A DNA stretch of 64,000 nucleotides, from contig JAFDXY010000016.1 of the NCBI GenBank assembly GCA_018267725.1, forward strand, positions 62,001-126,000, read 5' to 3'. This DNA is from Bacteroidota bacterium. Lineage in GTDB: Bacteria > Bacteroidota > Bacteroidia > Chitinophagales > Chitinophagaceae. Position 1 is the first letter of the stretch. Every line of letters begins with the position of its first letter. Both the position numbers and the translations under genes were made by a program. This document shows positions 27,488 through 36,013 of this stretch, piece by piece. A model generated the notes under the pieces. The model did no database searches. It saw nothing but the letters and a program-made list of their open reading frames with translations, and had not been told where the DNA came from.

Positions 27488-29473
27488 ATGAAAAATTTAA
27501 AATATTTTATATTGGGCTGCATACTTGTATTAACTTCCGTTTCATGTAAAAAATGGTTGGATGTTAATACAGACCCAGACAATCCCAGCAATACGAGCGT
27601 GTTAATTCAAAACAGACTACCGTGGATTGAACACTTTTACCAATACACATCGGGTATTGCTAATTATCGTACGTCTTGCCAGGCAGGAGTTTATTATAGC
27701 CTTAATGCATCTCAAAACACTTTTAGTACTACATGGGCAGCTTCTACAGGGAACTCTACTACTCCATATCAAACCTTTTTTATAGAAGTATCTTCTAATA
27801 TAGTTGATATGTATAATTCTGCCCAAAAGCAAGGAGCCTACTATTATATGGCTGCCGCAGATGTGTTTCATGCTTTAGGTTATATGGAAATGCTTGATTT
27901 GTACGGAGAAATGCCATATACACAGGCAGGAACAGGAAATCCAAGCCCTAAACCAGATGACGGGAAAACTATTTTTAATGGCTGTATAGCAAAATTGAAT
28001 GAAGCTATCTACTTATTTAGTAAAACTCAAGATGCAGCAGCGCCTTCACTTACGGTTGGCGATATGTGGAATACTGGCAATATTGACAAATGGACAAAAC
28101 TATGTTGGGGTTTAAAAGCTCGTTACATGCTTAAGCTATCAAAAAAAGCTGATTTGTATAATGCAGATTCTATTTTATATTGTTTATCTAAAGGGCCTCA
28201 ATCTAATGCCGATAATATTTTAGCTCCTTGTTATAACAATACTACTGATGTTGATTATTTGTTAGGAGACCCTATTGTAACAAATGCAAATTGGGATGCT
28301 GTAGCATATGGAAGTAACCAACGTATTGCTCAATATTATTATAACTTATTAACTAATCTGCGTGGTGCTGGTGTAGTAGACCCTCGGATGACTAAAATTG
28401 TACCTGCTGCTATGTCTAACATTAAATTGGATGTTAATGGTAGGGTGGTATCTTATGTATGGAATCGTTCTGTAGGTGTAGATTCATATGGCCCATCAAC
28501 TCGCTTGGTAAAAGGAGGTCCTACTTCGATTGCTCAAGTAACTTATGCTACTGCAAATACTAATCTAAAATACACTATTACCAATCCCACAGATTTAGCA
28601 AATTTTACTGCTGCTGTAGCTGCAAGCGGAAAAGCATATACTGTTAGCGGAAACGCTATAACAGTAACTTATCCCGCAGGGTCAATTTATGTGAATAATA
28701 CAAATTATATACTAGCTGGAGATACTGCTTATGTAAACTTACGTAGCAGTTCACTTGCTACATCGGGCATTACTGCTCAAGGCCCTACAGATGTTAATTG
28801 GTACATAAATTCTTCTGGGTTTACTGCAGGAGCTATTGCATCTACCGGGTCATTTCAAGTTCGTCCTGTTTCAGATCAAGAAATTTTAACTTACCATGAA
28901 ATGTGCTTTATTAAAGCAGAAGTTCTTATGAGAAAAGGCCTTGCTGGAGATGCTTATACAGCATATAGAGCAGGTATTCAGGCTCATTTAGATATGATGC
29001 AAGCAAAATTATATCAATGGCAGGCTGCGGGTTATAATAATCCCGATATGTGGCCTATGGATGCAACAGCTATTAGTACTTATCTTACAAGTAGTGCAGT
29101 TGCGAATGCGGGTACTTTAACAATGTCTGATATAATGCTGCAAAAATATATTGCAATGGGCTGCAGTATTGAAAATTACAATGATATGCGTAGGTTTAAT
29201 TTTAGTGCAGGAAATGTAGGTAGTTTTGGTGTTGTATATACGGGATATGATAGAGGTCCATTATTTACAGGAACAGCTCAATTAACTGGAACTTCTAAAA
29301 CAGATCCTTTTTATTGGATGCGTCGGTGGTCGTTGCCTCCAGTTTATGAAATACAATATAATTCTATAAACACACTTACATTAAATAAACATGCTGCCGA
29401 CCCTAATATATGGGGTATGCCTGTTTGGTGGGATTGTGCAACAGATGCTGAATATTATGGGTATTTAAAATAA
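27488..29473 (+). CDS. SusD/RagB-type surface lipoprotein 1
   Basis: The 661-residue lipoprotein has its lipobox cysteine at about 20 (LTSVSCKKWLDVN). It belongs to the SusD-like group with NTDPDNPSN near the N-terminus and TPR helices. It caps the SusC channel and binds the ligand at the cell surface. It is about 100-150 residues longer than usual; a Thr/Ala/Gly-rich, beta-like stretch at roughly 355-450 seems to be an extra ligand-contact or insertion region. The C-terminal third contains SDQEILTYHEMCFIKAEVLMR, the usual conserved helix. A strong terminator follows. Confidence 0.9.
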   Translation: MKNLKYFILGCILVLTSVSCKKWLDVNTDPDNPSNTSVLIQNRLPWIEHFYQYTSGIANYRTSCQAGVYYSLNASQNTFSTTWAASTGNSTTPYQTFFIEVSSNIVDMYNSAQKQGAYYYMAAADVFHALGYMEMLDLYGEMPYTQAGTGNPSPKPDDGKTIFNGCIAKLNEAIYLFSKTQDAAAPSLTVGDMWNTGNIDKWTKLCWGLKARYMLKLSKKADLYNADSILYCLSKGPQSNADNILAPCYNNTTDVDYLLGDPIVTNANWDAVAYGSNQRIAQYYYNLLTNLRGAGVVDPRMTKIVPAAMSNIKLDVNGRVVSYVWNRSVGVDSYGPSTRLVKGGPTSIAQVTYATANTNLKYTITNPTDLANFTAAVAASGKAYTVSGNAITVTYPAGSIYVNNTNYILAGDTAYVNLRSSSLATSGITAQGPTDVNWYINSSGFTAGAIASTGSFQVRPVSDQEILTYHEMCFIKAEVLMRKGLAGDAYTAYRAGIQAHLDMMQAKLYQWQAAGYNNPDMWPMDATAISTYLTSSAVANAGTLTMSDIMLQKYIAMGCSIENYNDMRRFNFSAGNVGSFGVVYTGYDRGPLFTGTAQLTGTSKTDPFYWMRRWSLPPVYEIQYNSINTLTLNKHAADPNIWGMPVWWDCATDAEYYGYLK

Positions 29474-29513
29474 AATATATGAAAAATGAATAATGGCATT
29501 AATTTTGATTGGA

Positions 29514-29546
29514 CAAAGCCCTCGCAATTTTTTGGTGAGGGCTTTG
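29514..29546 (+). terminator. Intrinsic terminator after susD 1
   Basis: A perfect 10-bp stem CAAAGCCCTC/GAGGGCTTTG (29514-29523 with 29537-29546) with a 13-nt loop lies 41 bp after the susD stop. It separates the first SusCD pair from the second. The rest of 29474-29758 has no gene that I can support. Confidence 0.75.
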
Positions 29547-29758
29547 TAGTATTATAATATATTGTGTAGTATAAATTAAAGAATAGTTGATGTACTATCT
29601 GTTCGGCAGCCATTCTTTGGCATTCATGAAATATTATTCCATTTTTAATACTGTTATGTTTTCCTAAGTACTGTTAGTTGTAATTTATTAATAAGTATAG
29701 AATTTATTCTTTGCAAATGATTGAAAAAATCAGAAGTTCAATCACAATTACAAATAAA

Positions 29759-29800
29759 CAATTGCAGCTTTATAGTAAGGTAGGAATAAAGGTTTTATAG
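29759..29800 (+). pseudogene. Copied tail of the DeoR regulator gene
   Basis: Fourteen codons read QLQLYSKVGIKVL and then TAG, against QLQPYSKAGIKVL and TAG at the end of the intact DeoR gene (24017-24058). Only two residues differ. No regulator sequence precedes them, so this is a passenger fragment of a duplicated 5' module, not a gene. Confidence 0.85.
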
Positions 29801-30165
29801 AAATTGGACAAGTTAATTATAAAAATGCTGCTTTTTTTTGCAGGTTTTTTATTCAGTGATATGCAAAATTTTTTTTTGAAAAATTTTAATTGTATTAGTT
29901 TTATTCGTAATTATGTAAAGTTGTTACAGCAAATTGGAGGCTAAAAGAGGTTGTTTGCGGATTTTTGCAGATTGTGAGTTGTTGCCAAATGCTTGCTATA
30001 CCTATAAGTTTAATTACATACATATATAAAACCAAAATACCTGTTATGAGAAAACTCTCCTCAATTATGATGGGACTTTTTACAGCACTCATTTTATGCT
30101 GTGTTTCAGTAAAAGCCCAATCTCAAACTGTATCGGGTAAGGTAACTGATGCAGACACTAAAACT
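29759..30165 (+). repeat. 5' susC module, copy 2
   Basis: Second copy of the segment at 24017-24429, strongly similar at the DNA level up to about 29970, replaced by unrelated sequence to about 30027, then similar again from AACCAAAATACCTGTTATG into the coding region. Similarity falls off gradually after about 40 codons. It accounts for most of the 572 bp without a gene before susC 2. Confidence 0.85.
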
Positions 30166-33100
30166 CCTATTGAAGGAGTTGCAATTAAAGTTCATGGAAC
30201 CAATACTGTAGCACAAACCAATGCTCAAGGTACTTTTACTATTAAAGCATCTTCTGGACAAACATTAGTTTTTAGCTTTATTGGTTATGAAAGCCAAAGG
30301 GTTACAATAACTGGTAGTAGTGCCGTAAATATTTCTTTAAAAAGCCAGAGTGTTAGCTTAGATTCTGTGGTAGTAACTGCTATGGATATTAAAAAAAACA
30401 ACCGCGAAGTGGGCTTTTCTGCACAAAACATTAAAGGCAGCGATTTAAAAGAAACGCAACGAGAAACTTTTTTAGGAGGTATGCAAGGAAGAATAGCTGG
30501 TGCACAAGTTACTGCAACTTCAGGTGTACCAGGTGCATCTCAAGTAATTATTTTAAGAGGTTATAATTCAATGTCGTTAAGCAACCAGCCATTATTTGTA
30601 ATAGATGGCGTTGTTATGGATAATTCATCTGTTGATGCCACAGCCAATGTTCCAGCAGCGGCGGGGCAAAATAATACAAGCAACGATTTTACTAACCGTA
30701 TTGCAGATATTAACCCTAATGATATTGCTTCAATCACAGTATTAAAAGGCCCAGAAGCAACTGTTTTGTATGGTAGCGCCGCCAGTAATGGGGCTATAGT
30801 TATTACAACAAAAAGAGCTAAAGTAGATGCGAATGCTAAAGGGTTTAAAATAAACAATGTTAATTATGACAATAGCTTTCGTTTTCAAAAACTACAAAAT
30901 TTTCCATCTGTATATAATGGATTTCAAAATGGATTAAATGGAGTTGGAAGTGCTACTTTTTCTGCGTTTGGTCCACCAATAGTAGCAGGTACAAAACTGT
31001 ATGATAATGTGGGCAATTTCTTTAATGTAGCATGGGGACAAACTCATAACGTTTCTATGGATTTTGGAACAGCAAAATCTACATTTAGGTTTAGCGGATC
31101 TTATTACGACCAAACGGGTGTTGTACCTAATACAAGATTAACCAAAACTAATTTTAGATTAAGTAATAATACTCAAATAGGTAAAAAATTAGATATCAAT
31201 CCAAGTATTACTTACACCAATAGTGCTAATAATAAAGCCATGAAAGGTGCAGGTGGGTATTTATTGAATTTATATTTATGGCCATCAACCGATGATGCTC
31301 AAAGCTATTTATTACCTAATGGGCATAAAAGGTTCTTTTTTGCTTTGAACAATACCGACCCTAATGCTGCTTTAGCAGCTACTTCAGAAACTGATAATCC
31401 GTTTTTTGCAGTGAACAGAAATGTTTCAAAAGATAAAACCGATAATATATTAGCTACATTAGGTGTAAACTATAACCCAACTACATGGCTAACTATTTCG
31501 GGCAGATTTGGTTATAACTATTATTATACAAGTGGTTTTCAATATAGAGACCCTGAATCTGCTTCTCAATCATCTTATGCCAATAAAGGATCTTTAGATA
31601 ATTACTGGCAAAAATTCAATGGTTACAACCATACTATTACTGCAACGGTGAAACAAAAATTTGGTAAGTTTAATACACGATTAACTGTTGGAACTCGTTG
31701 GAATCAATACCGAAGAGATTATTATGGTATATCAGGAACATTAGATAGTACCAGAAGTTTTGACAGCAGCAGCACAGGCATTAACACACGTTCTCGTTTA
31801 AGCAGGGCTGCATTATACGGGGCTTCAAACTGGAATTATACGGAAGCATATCAAATTGCAGGTTTTGCAGAAGCAACAATTGGCTATCAAAATGTAGTAT
31901 TCTTAACAGCTTCTGTGGCAAATGAGTCGTCCTCTATACTTGCTAAAGCAAATAGAAATTATACATATCCGGGTGGTAGTTTAAGTATTATTATGAGCGA
32001 TATCTTCCCTCAAATAAAAGGTAGTATATTAAATTATTGGAAATTAAGAACTTCATTAGCATCAACAGCAAGGCTTCCAGATCCGTATACTATGCAGTCA
32101 TTTTTTGTTCCTACTGTAACTGGTGCTAATACGCCTGCCACACCTATTTTGGGAAATTTGCTACCTATACCGTTGCAGTATGGCTTTACGGGTGCTAATG
32201 CCAATTTAAAACCAGAAACACAAAGTACTTATGAAATTGGTACCGAGTTAAGGTTGTTTAATGATAGAGTTTTGTTAGACGTTGATTATTATAACACATT
32301 AGCACAAAATCAAATAGCACAAAACTACCGTGCAAGTTATGGAGCGGGTTTTGTTTTATATACAGCAAATAATAGTAGCGTTCGTAATCAAGGGGTTGAA
32401 ATTAGTTTAACAACTAAACCCGTTAGAACAAAAGACTTTCAATGGGATATGCAATTTAATTTTAACCACATGTGGAATACGGTATTAGCTATTCCCACCT
32501 CAATAGATCAAGGTGGTTTAGATTATTATGATGCTGCAACCTGGTTATATAATAATGCCAGAGGTGGTTTGCAAAAAGGTCGCTCAACTGGAACCATTAC
32601 AAGCTTTGGATATAAAAGACAAGATTTATCGCCAACAGGTGCTAATGGTGTAACTGCAAACAACGGAGCTATATTGGTAAATGCAACAACAGGATTGCCA
32701 GTACAAGACGCAACATGGAGAGTGAGGGCGGATAGAACAATTTGGTTTACCATGGGTATTACTAATAGGTTTCAATACAAAAACTGGAATTTGAGTTTCT
32801 TGTGGGATACAAGAGTAGGCGGAGATATATTTAATGGAACGAATATGTATTTAACTACCTTAGGAAAATCTGCTAAAACAGCCGATAGAATGACTCCAAG
32901 AGTTGTAAAAGCGATGGTTCAAAACGGCTTTGAAAACACGGCTAACCCTACCATTAATACTATTCAAGTTACACCTTATTACAACTATTTGTATTATGGT
33001 TCTGCAGCAATGCCGGAAGAAGATTATATGGAACATGATATTAAATTTATTAGGCTTCGCGATATTTCTTTAAGTTACACTATGCCACAAAGAATATTAA

Positions 33101-33300
33101 AAAGAGATTGGCCAGGGTTTAAAACGATGAGCTTCTTTATAACAGCTAACGATTTAATATTATGGACAAATTATTCGGGTGCAGACCCATCGTCTAATGC
33201 TGGTAATGCTTCATTGCGTGGGGTAGGTGCTATTGGTTTTGATTATGGAAATATTGCTGCACCACTAAGTTTTAATGCAGGTTTTAGAGTTGGTTTTTAA
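30046..33300 (+). CDS. SusC/RagA-type TonB-dependent outer-membrane receptor 2
   Basis: The 1084-residue receptor starts at ATG 30046 (MRKLSSIMMGLF); the frame is open further upstream to 29965, but the paralogue fixes this start. It has a signal peptide to about residue 24, a carboxypeptidase-like domain, the LDSVVVTAMDIKKN linker, a plug domain (QPLFVIDGVVMDNS, TVLKGPEATVLYGSAASNGAIVITTKR) and a barrel ending in FNAGFRVGF. Beyond the leader it is only distantly similar to SusC 1, so it should transport a different ligand. The SusD partner begins 32 bp downstream. Confidence 0.93.
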   Translation: MRKLSSIMMGLFTALILCCVSVKAQSQTVSGKVTDADTKTPIEGVAIKVHGTNTVAQTNAQGTFTIKASSGQTLVFSFIGYESQRVTITGSSAVNISLKSQSVSLDSVVVTAMDIKKNNREVGFSAQNIKGSDLKETQRETFLGGMQGRIAGAQVTATSGVPGASQVIILRGYNSMSLSNQPLFVIDGVVMDNSSVDATANVPAAAGQNNTSNDFTNRIADINPNDIASITVLKGPEATVLYGSAASNGAIVITTKRAKVDANAKGFKINNVNYDNSFRFQKLQNFPSVYNGFQNGLNGVGSATFSAFGPPIVAGTKLYDNVGNFFNVAWGQTHNVSMDFGTAKSTFRFSGSYYDQTGVVPNTRLTKTNFRLSNNTQIGKKLDINPSITYTNSANNKAMKGAGGYLLNLYLWPSTDDAQSYLLPNGHKRFFFALNNTDPNAALAATSETDNPFFAVNRNVSKDKTDNILATLGVNYNPTTWLTISGRFGYNYYYTSGFQYRDPESASQSSYANKGSLDNYWQKFNGYNHTITATVKQKFGKFNTRLTVGTRWNQYRRDYYGISGTLDSTRSFDSSSTGINTRSRLSRAALYGASNWNYTEAYQIAGFAEATIGYQNVVFLTASVANESSSILAKANRNYTYPGGSLSIIMSDIFPQIKGSILNYWKLRTSLASTARLPDPYTMQSFFVPTVTGANTPATPILGNLLPIPLQYGFTGANANLKPETQSTYEIGTELRLFNDRVLLDVDYYNTLAQNQIAQNYRASYGAGFVLYTANNSSVRNQGVEISLTTKPVRTKDFQWDMQFNFNHMWNTVLAIPTSIDQGGLDYYDAATWLYNNARGGLQKGRSTGTITSFGYKRQDLSPTGANGVTANNGAILVNATTGLPVQDATWRVRADRTIWFTMGITNRFQYKNWNLSFLWDTRVGGDIFNGTNMYLTTLGKSAKTADRMTPRVVKAMVQNGFENTANPTINTIQVTPYYNYLYYGSAAMPEEDYMEHDIKFIRLRDISLSYTMPQRILKRDWPGFKTMSFFITANDLILWTNYSGADPSSNAGNASLRGVGAIGFDYGNIAAPLSFNAGFRVGF

Positions 33301-33332
33301 TTATTAACCACTTAACTATATAATAAAATATT

Positions 33333-35033
33333 ATGAAAAATATACTGAAAATAAATTATCTTTTTATTGTTAGCCTTTTTGCAACGGCATTAATAATGCT
33401 CTCATCATGCAGCAAAAAATTAGATGATGCTTATTTAAACCCCAATAACCCAATTGATGGTGCTATAGAATCAATTTTACCTAATGTTATTAACCAAATG
33501 ACTTCAAGTGCAACACCGCCAAATGGTGGCGGTGGTGGTTCTTATGGCCCCGCTTACGATGGCATTTATATTGGCTGTTATATACAGTTTTGGAATTATT
33601 ATGGTACAAGTTATTTATATGATCAAATGGGTGGTGTTTATGGTTTAGCAAGCGATGTAACGGGCGGTGTTTGGGCAGGGCATTATTATGGTATTGGAAA
33701 AAATGCTTTATATATTATTAAGAAAGGTAAAGAGCAACAAAAATGGGATTATGTAGGCGTAGCAAATGCCATATTTGCATGGAGTTGGCTAACAACTACA
33801 GAAGAATATGGGGAAATAATTTTAAAACAAGCTTTTGACACTACGCGTGATCATTTTGATTATGATGCTCAGTCATTAGTCTATGATACCGTAAGGCAAC
33901 TATGCGATAGTGCAATTATGTATTTAAACAGAACCGATGGAAACGTTAATGCAGCTAATTTGGCAATAGGCGATGGATATTTTTATGGCGGCGATGTAAA
34001 TAAATGGAAAAAATTTGTTTACGGCGTAAAAGCAAGATCTTATGCTCATTTAAGTAATAAATCTATTTATACAACCAATCACTATGCAGATTCTGTAATT
34101 AAATATGTAGATTTATCACTTCAAACAAACGCCGATAACGCTACACAAAAATGGCAAGGTGGTAATTTTAGTGGATTAAATAATTTCTATGGAGTTTATA
34201 GGCAGAATGTTGCTACATTTAGACAATCAGCTTTTATAGCAGATTTATTAAGCGGAGCTAATACAGTTTCTCCTTTTACTGGAATATTTGATCCCCGAAC
34301 ACCTTATTTAATTAATGAAAATGCAGTTACGCCCATTGTGCAAAGTACAGTATCTTATAAAGGTGTACAACCTAATTTGGGTACAAGTAGTCCAGGCTTA
34401 TCATTAACAGCCAATCAACCTAAAAGCCTTTGGAGACAAATTTATTCATCTGTTTCTACTGCTGTACCAGATTCTGGTAAATATATTTTTAATAACCTTG
34501 CAGAATTTCCAGTTATGACTGCAGCAGAAATGCAATTTTTAAAAGCGGAAGCAGCTTATCGTGCAGGCTATTCTAGTATAGCATGGATTGCTTATAAAAA
34601 TGGAATTAGTTTAAGTTTCGATTTTTTAATAGGTAAGTATGAAGGTAGGTTGCCTACAGCACAAAAAATTACAGCAGCAAGCAGAGCAGCTTATATGGCA
34701 AATCCTGCTGTAGTGCCAGCAACTGCCTCTTCATTAACCCTAACACAAATTATGTTACAAAAATTTATTGCCATTTATGGTTATGGTGCTAATGAAGCAT
34801 GGACAGATTTAAGACGTTTTCACTACACTGATTTAGATCCTGTAACTGGTAAACAAGTATATGCAGGATTTAATGTTCCAACAACTTTATCTCAATATAA
34901 TAATTCAAAATTAGTATATAGAATGAGACCACGTTATAACTCTGAGTACTTATATGATATCCCTTCATTACAAGTAATTGGAGCATTGGCACCCGATTAT
35001 CATACAAAAGAACAATGGTTCAGCCAACCATAA
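33333..35033 (+). CDS. SusD/RagB-type surface lipoprotein 2
   Basis: The 566-residue lipoprotein has its lipobox cysteine at about 27 (MLSSCSKKLDDAYLNPNNP) and a SusD-like fold. Conserved features include a Gly-rich GGGGGSYG loop near residue 67, and the late EFPVMTAAEMQFLKAEAAYR helix and QIMLQKFIAIYGYGANEAW. It partners SusC 2 and binds the ligand outside the cell. The length is normal for the family, in contrast to SusD 1. It is followed after 24 bp by another lipoprotein, presumably of the same operon. Confidence 0.9.
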   Translation: MKNILKINYLFIVSLFATALIMLSSCSKKLDDAYLNPNNPIDGAIESILPNVINQMTSSATPPNGGGGGSYGPAYDGIYIGCYIQFWNYYGTSYLYDQMGGVYGLASDVTGGVWAGHYYGIGKNALYIIKKGKEQQKWDYVGVANAIFAWSWLTTTEEYGEIILKQAFDTTRDHFDYDAQSLVYDTVRQLCDSAIMYLNRTDGNVNAANLAIGDGYFYGGDVNKWKKFVYGVKARSYAHLSNKSIYTTNHYADSVIKYVDLSLQTNADNATQKWQGGNFSGLNNFYGVYRQNVATFRQSAFIADLLSGANTVSPFTGIFDPRTPYLINENAVTPIVQSTVSYKGVQPNLGTSSPGLSLTANQPKSLWRQIYSSVSTAVPDSGKYIFNNLAEFPVMTAAEMQFLKAEAAYRAGYSSIAWIAYKNGISLSFDFLIGKYEGRLPTAQKITAASRAAYMANPAVVPATASSLTLTQIMLQKFIAIYGYGANEAWTDLRRFHYTDLDPVTGKQVYAGFNVPTTLSQYNNSKLVYRMRPRYNSEYLYDIPSLQVIGALAPDYHTKEQWFSQP

Positions 35034-35057
35034 CATTAACCAATAAACTATTTAAAA

Positions 35058-35867
35058 ATGAAAAAAAACTTAATAAAATTTTTTACTGTTGTAGTTGCGG
35101 TATGTTTGGTTTATGCCTGTACAAAAAATACCGGTGTTACTAATCAAGCTTATTACTCTTATGGTACAGATACAACAGGGCAATTAAAAATAAATGTAGC
35201 TTTTGCCTATTATGTTAATTACAATACCATGTTGATAAAAGTAAACGGTCAGGTGGTTAGTAATGCAATAGCTACCAGAACTCCGTTTCCCGGTGGTGGT
35301 TATAATACTAACGGTAGCAACTATGCATTATACTTATCTGTTCCTAAAGGGAATAATACAGTTTCTGTTGTATTACCTAAAGTTGGCACAATAACAGACT
35401 CTTTGGTTTTCTTTAGTGGAACGGTAAATATACCTGATAATAATCCATACACTTTACATATTGCAGATACCGCAGCCAATGTAAAATCAGTTTTAGTTAA
35501 AAATATAATTACCTCCGTAGATTCAGGCTATTGCAGGTTTAGGTTTGTTAATTTAATTCCTAATTTAACAGCAGTAGATTTGTATTTGAATGGCACTTTA
35601 ATGAAATCAAATATTCCTTACTTAGGAATGACAGACACTTTTAGAGTAGCTATTGGAGCAAATGCACCTAACTATTTAACGTACCCGGCACCAAGCTGGC
35701 AAGTAAGACCAGCAGGAGCTTCTCCAACATCTACTGCAACAGCTACCTATACAAATGCTAACGGTTTACAAAATGCAGTTGTAATGACTGTTTTTTGTAT
35801 GGGTTATTCAGGTGTAACCGGTGCAAGATTGCCTTATGTATCTTTAACTTTAGATAAAAATCAATAA
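35058..35867 (+). CDS. Surface lipoprotein, DUF4397-like
   Basis: The 269-residue protein has a signal peptide and lipobox (CLVYACTKN, cysteine about 21). Two Ig-like beta modules follow; the second (CRFRFVNLIPNLTAVDLYLNG, about 155-176) has the look of DUF4397. As the third gene of the susC 2 operon it is likely an accessory surface glycan- or ligand-binding protein (the SusE/F position), which is inferred from position. No enzymatic motif. A terminator follows. Confidence 0.7.
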   Translation: MKKNLIKFFTVVVAVCLVYACTKNTGVTNQAYYSYGTDTTGQLKINVAFAYYVNYNTMLIKVNGQVVSNAIATRTPFPGGGYNTNGSNYALYLSVPKGNNTVSVVLPKVGTITDSLVFFSGTVNIPDNNPYTLHIADTAANVKSVLVKNIITSVDSGYCRFRFVNLIPNLTAVDLYLNGTLMKSNIPYLGMTDTFRVAIGANAPNYLTYPAPSWQVRPAGASPTSTATATYTNANGLQNAVVMTVFCMGYSGVTGARLPYVSLTLDKNQ

Positions 35868-35891
35868 ACATTTTATTGCTTATATAAAACT

Positions 35892-35921
35892 GAAAGAGGC
35901 TGTTAAAAGCCTCTTTCTTAT
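35892..35921 (+). terminator. Intrinsic terminator of the susC 2 operon
   Basis: A perfect 10-bp stem GAAAGAGGCT/AGCCTCTTTC (35892-35901 with 35908-35917), loop GTTAAA, followed by a T-rich stretch, 25 bp after the lipoprotein stop. Confidence 0.85.
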
Positions 35922-36013
35922 TTTATAATATTATCGCTTATTTTTTAACATGTTGCCATTGCTTTAATTAATTAGATAGCTATATTTTTATACGCTCAAA
36001 TTCTCAATATTTC

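Noticed and set aside
29965..30045. Upstream extension of susC 2
   Set aside because: The 27 extra residues precede a normal signal peptide shared with susC 1, so they are untranslated leader.
24310..35033. Simple tandem duplication of a whole SusCD operon
   Set aside because: Only the leader module is closely similar. The receptor bodies, the SusD proteins (661 versus 566 residues) and the third gene differ strongly.
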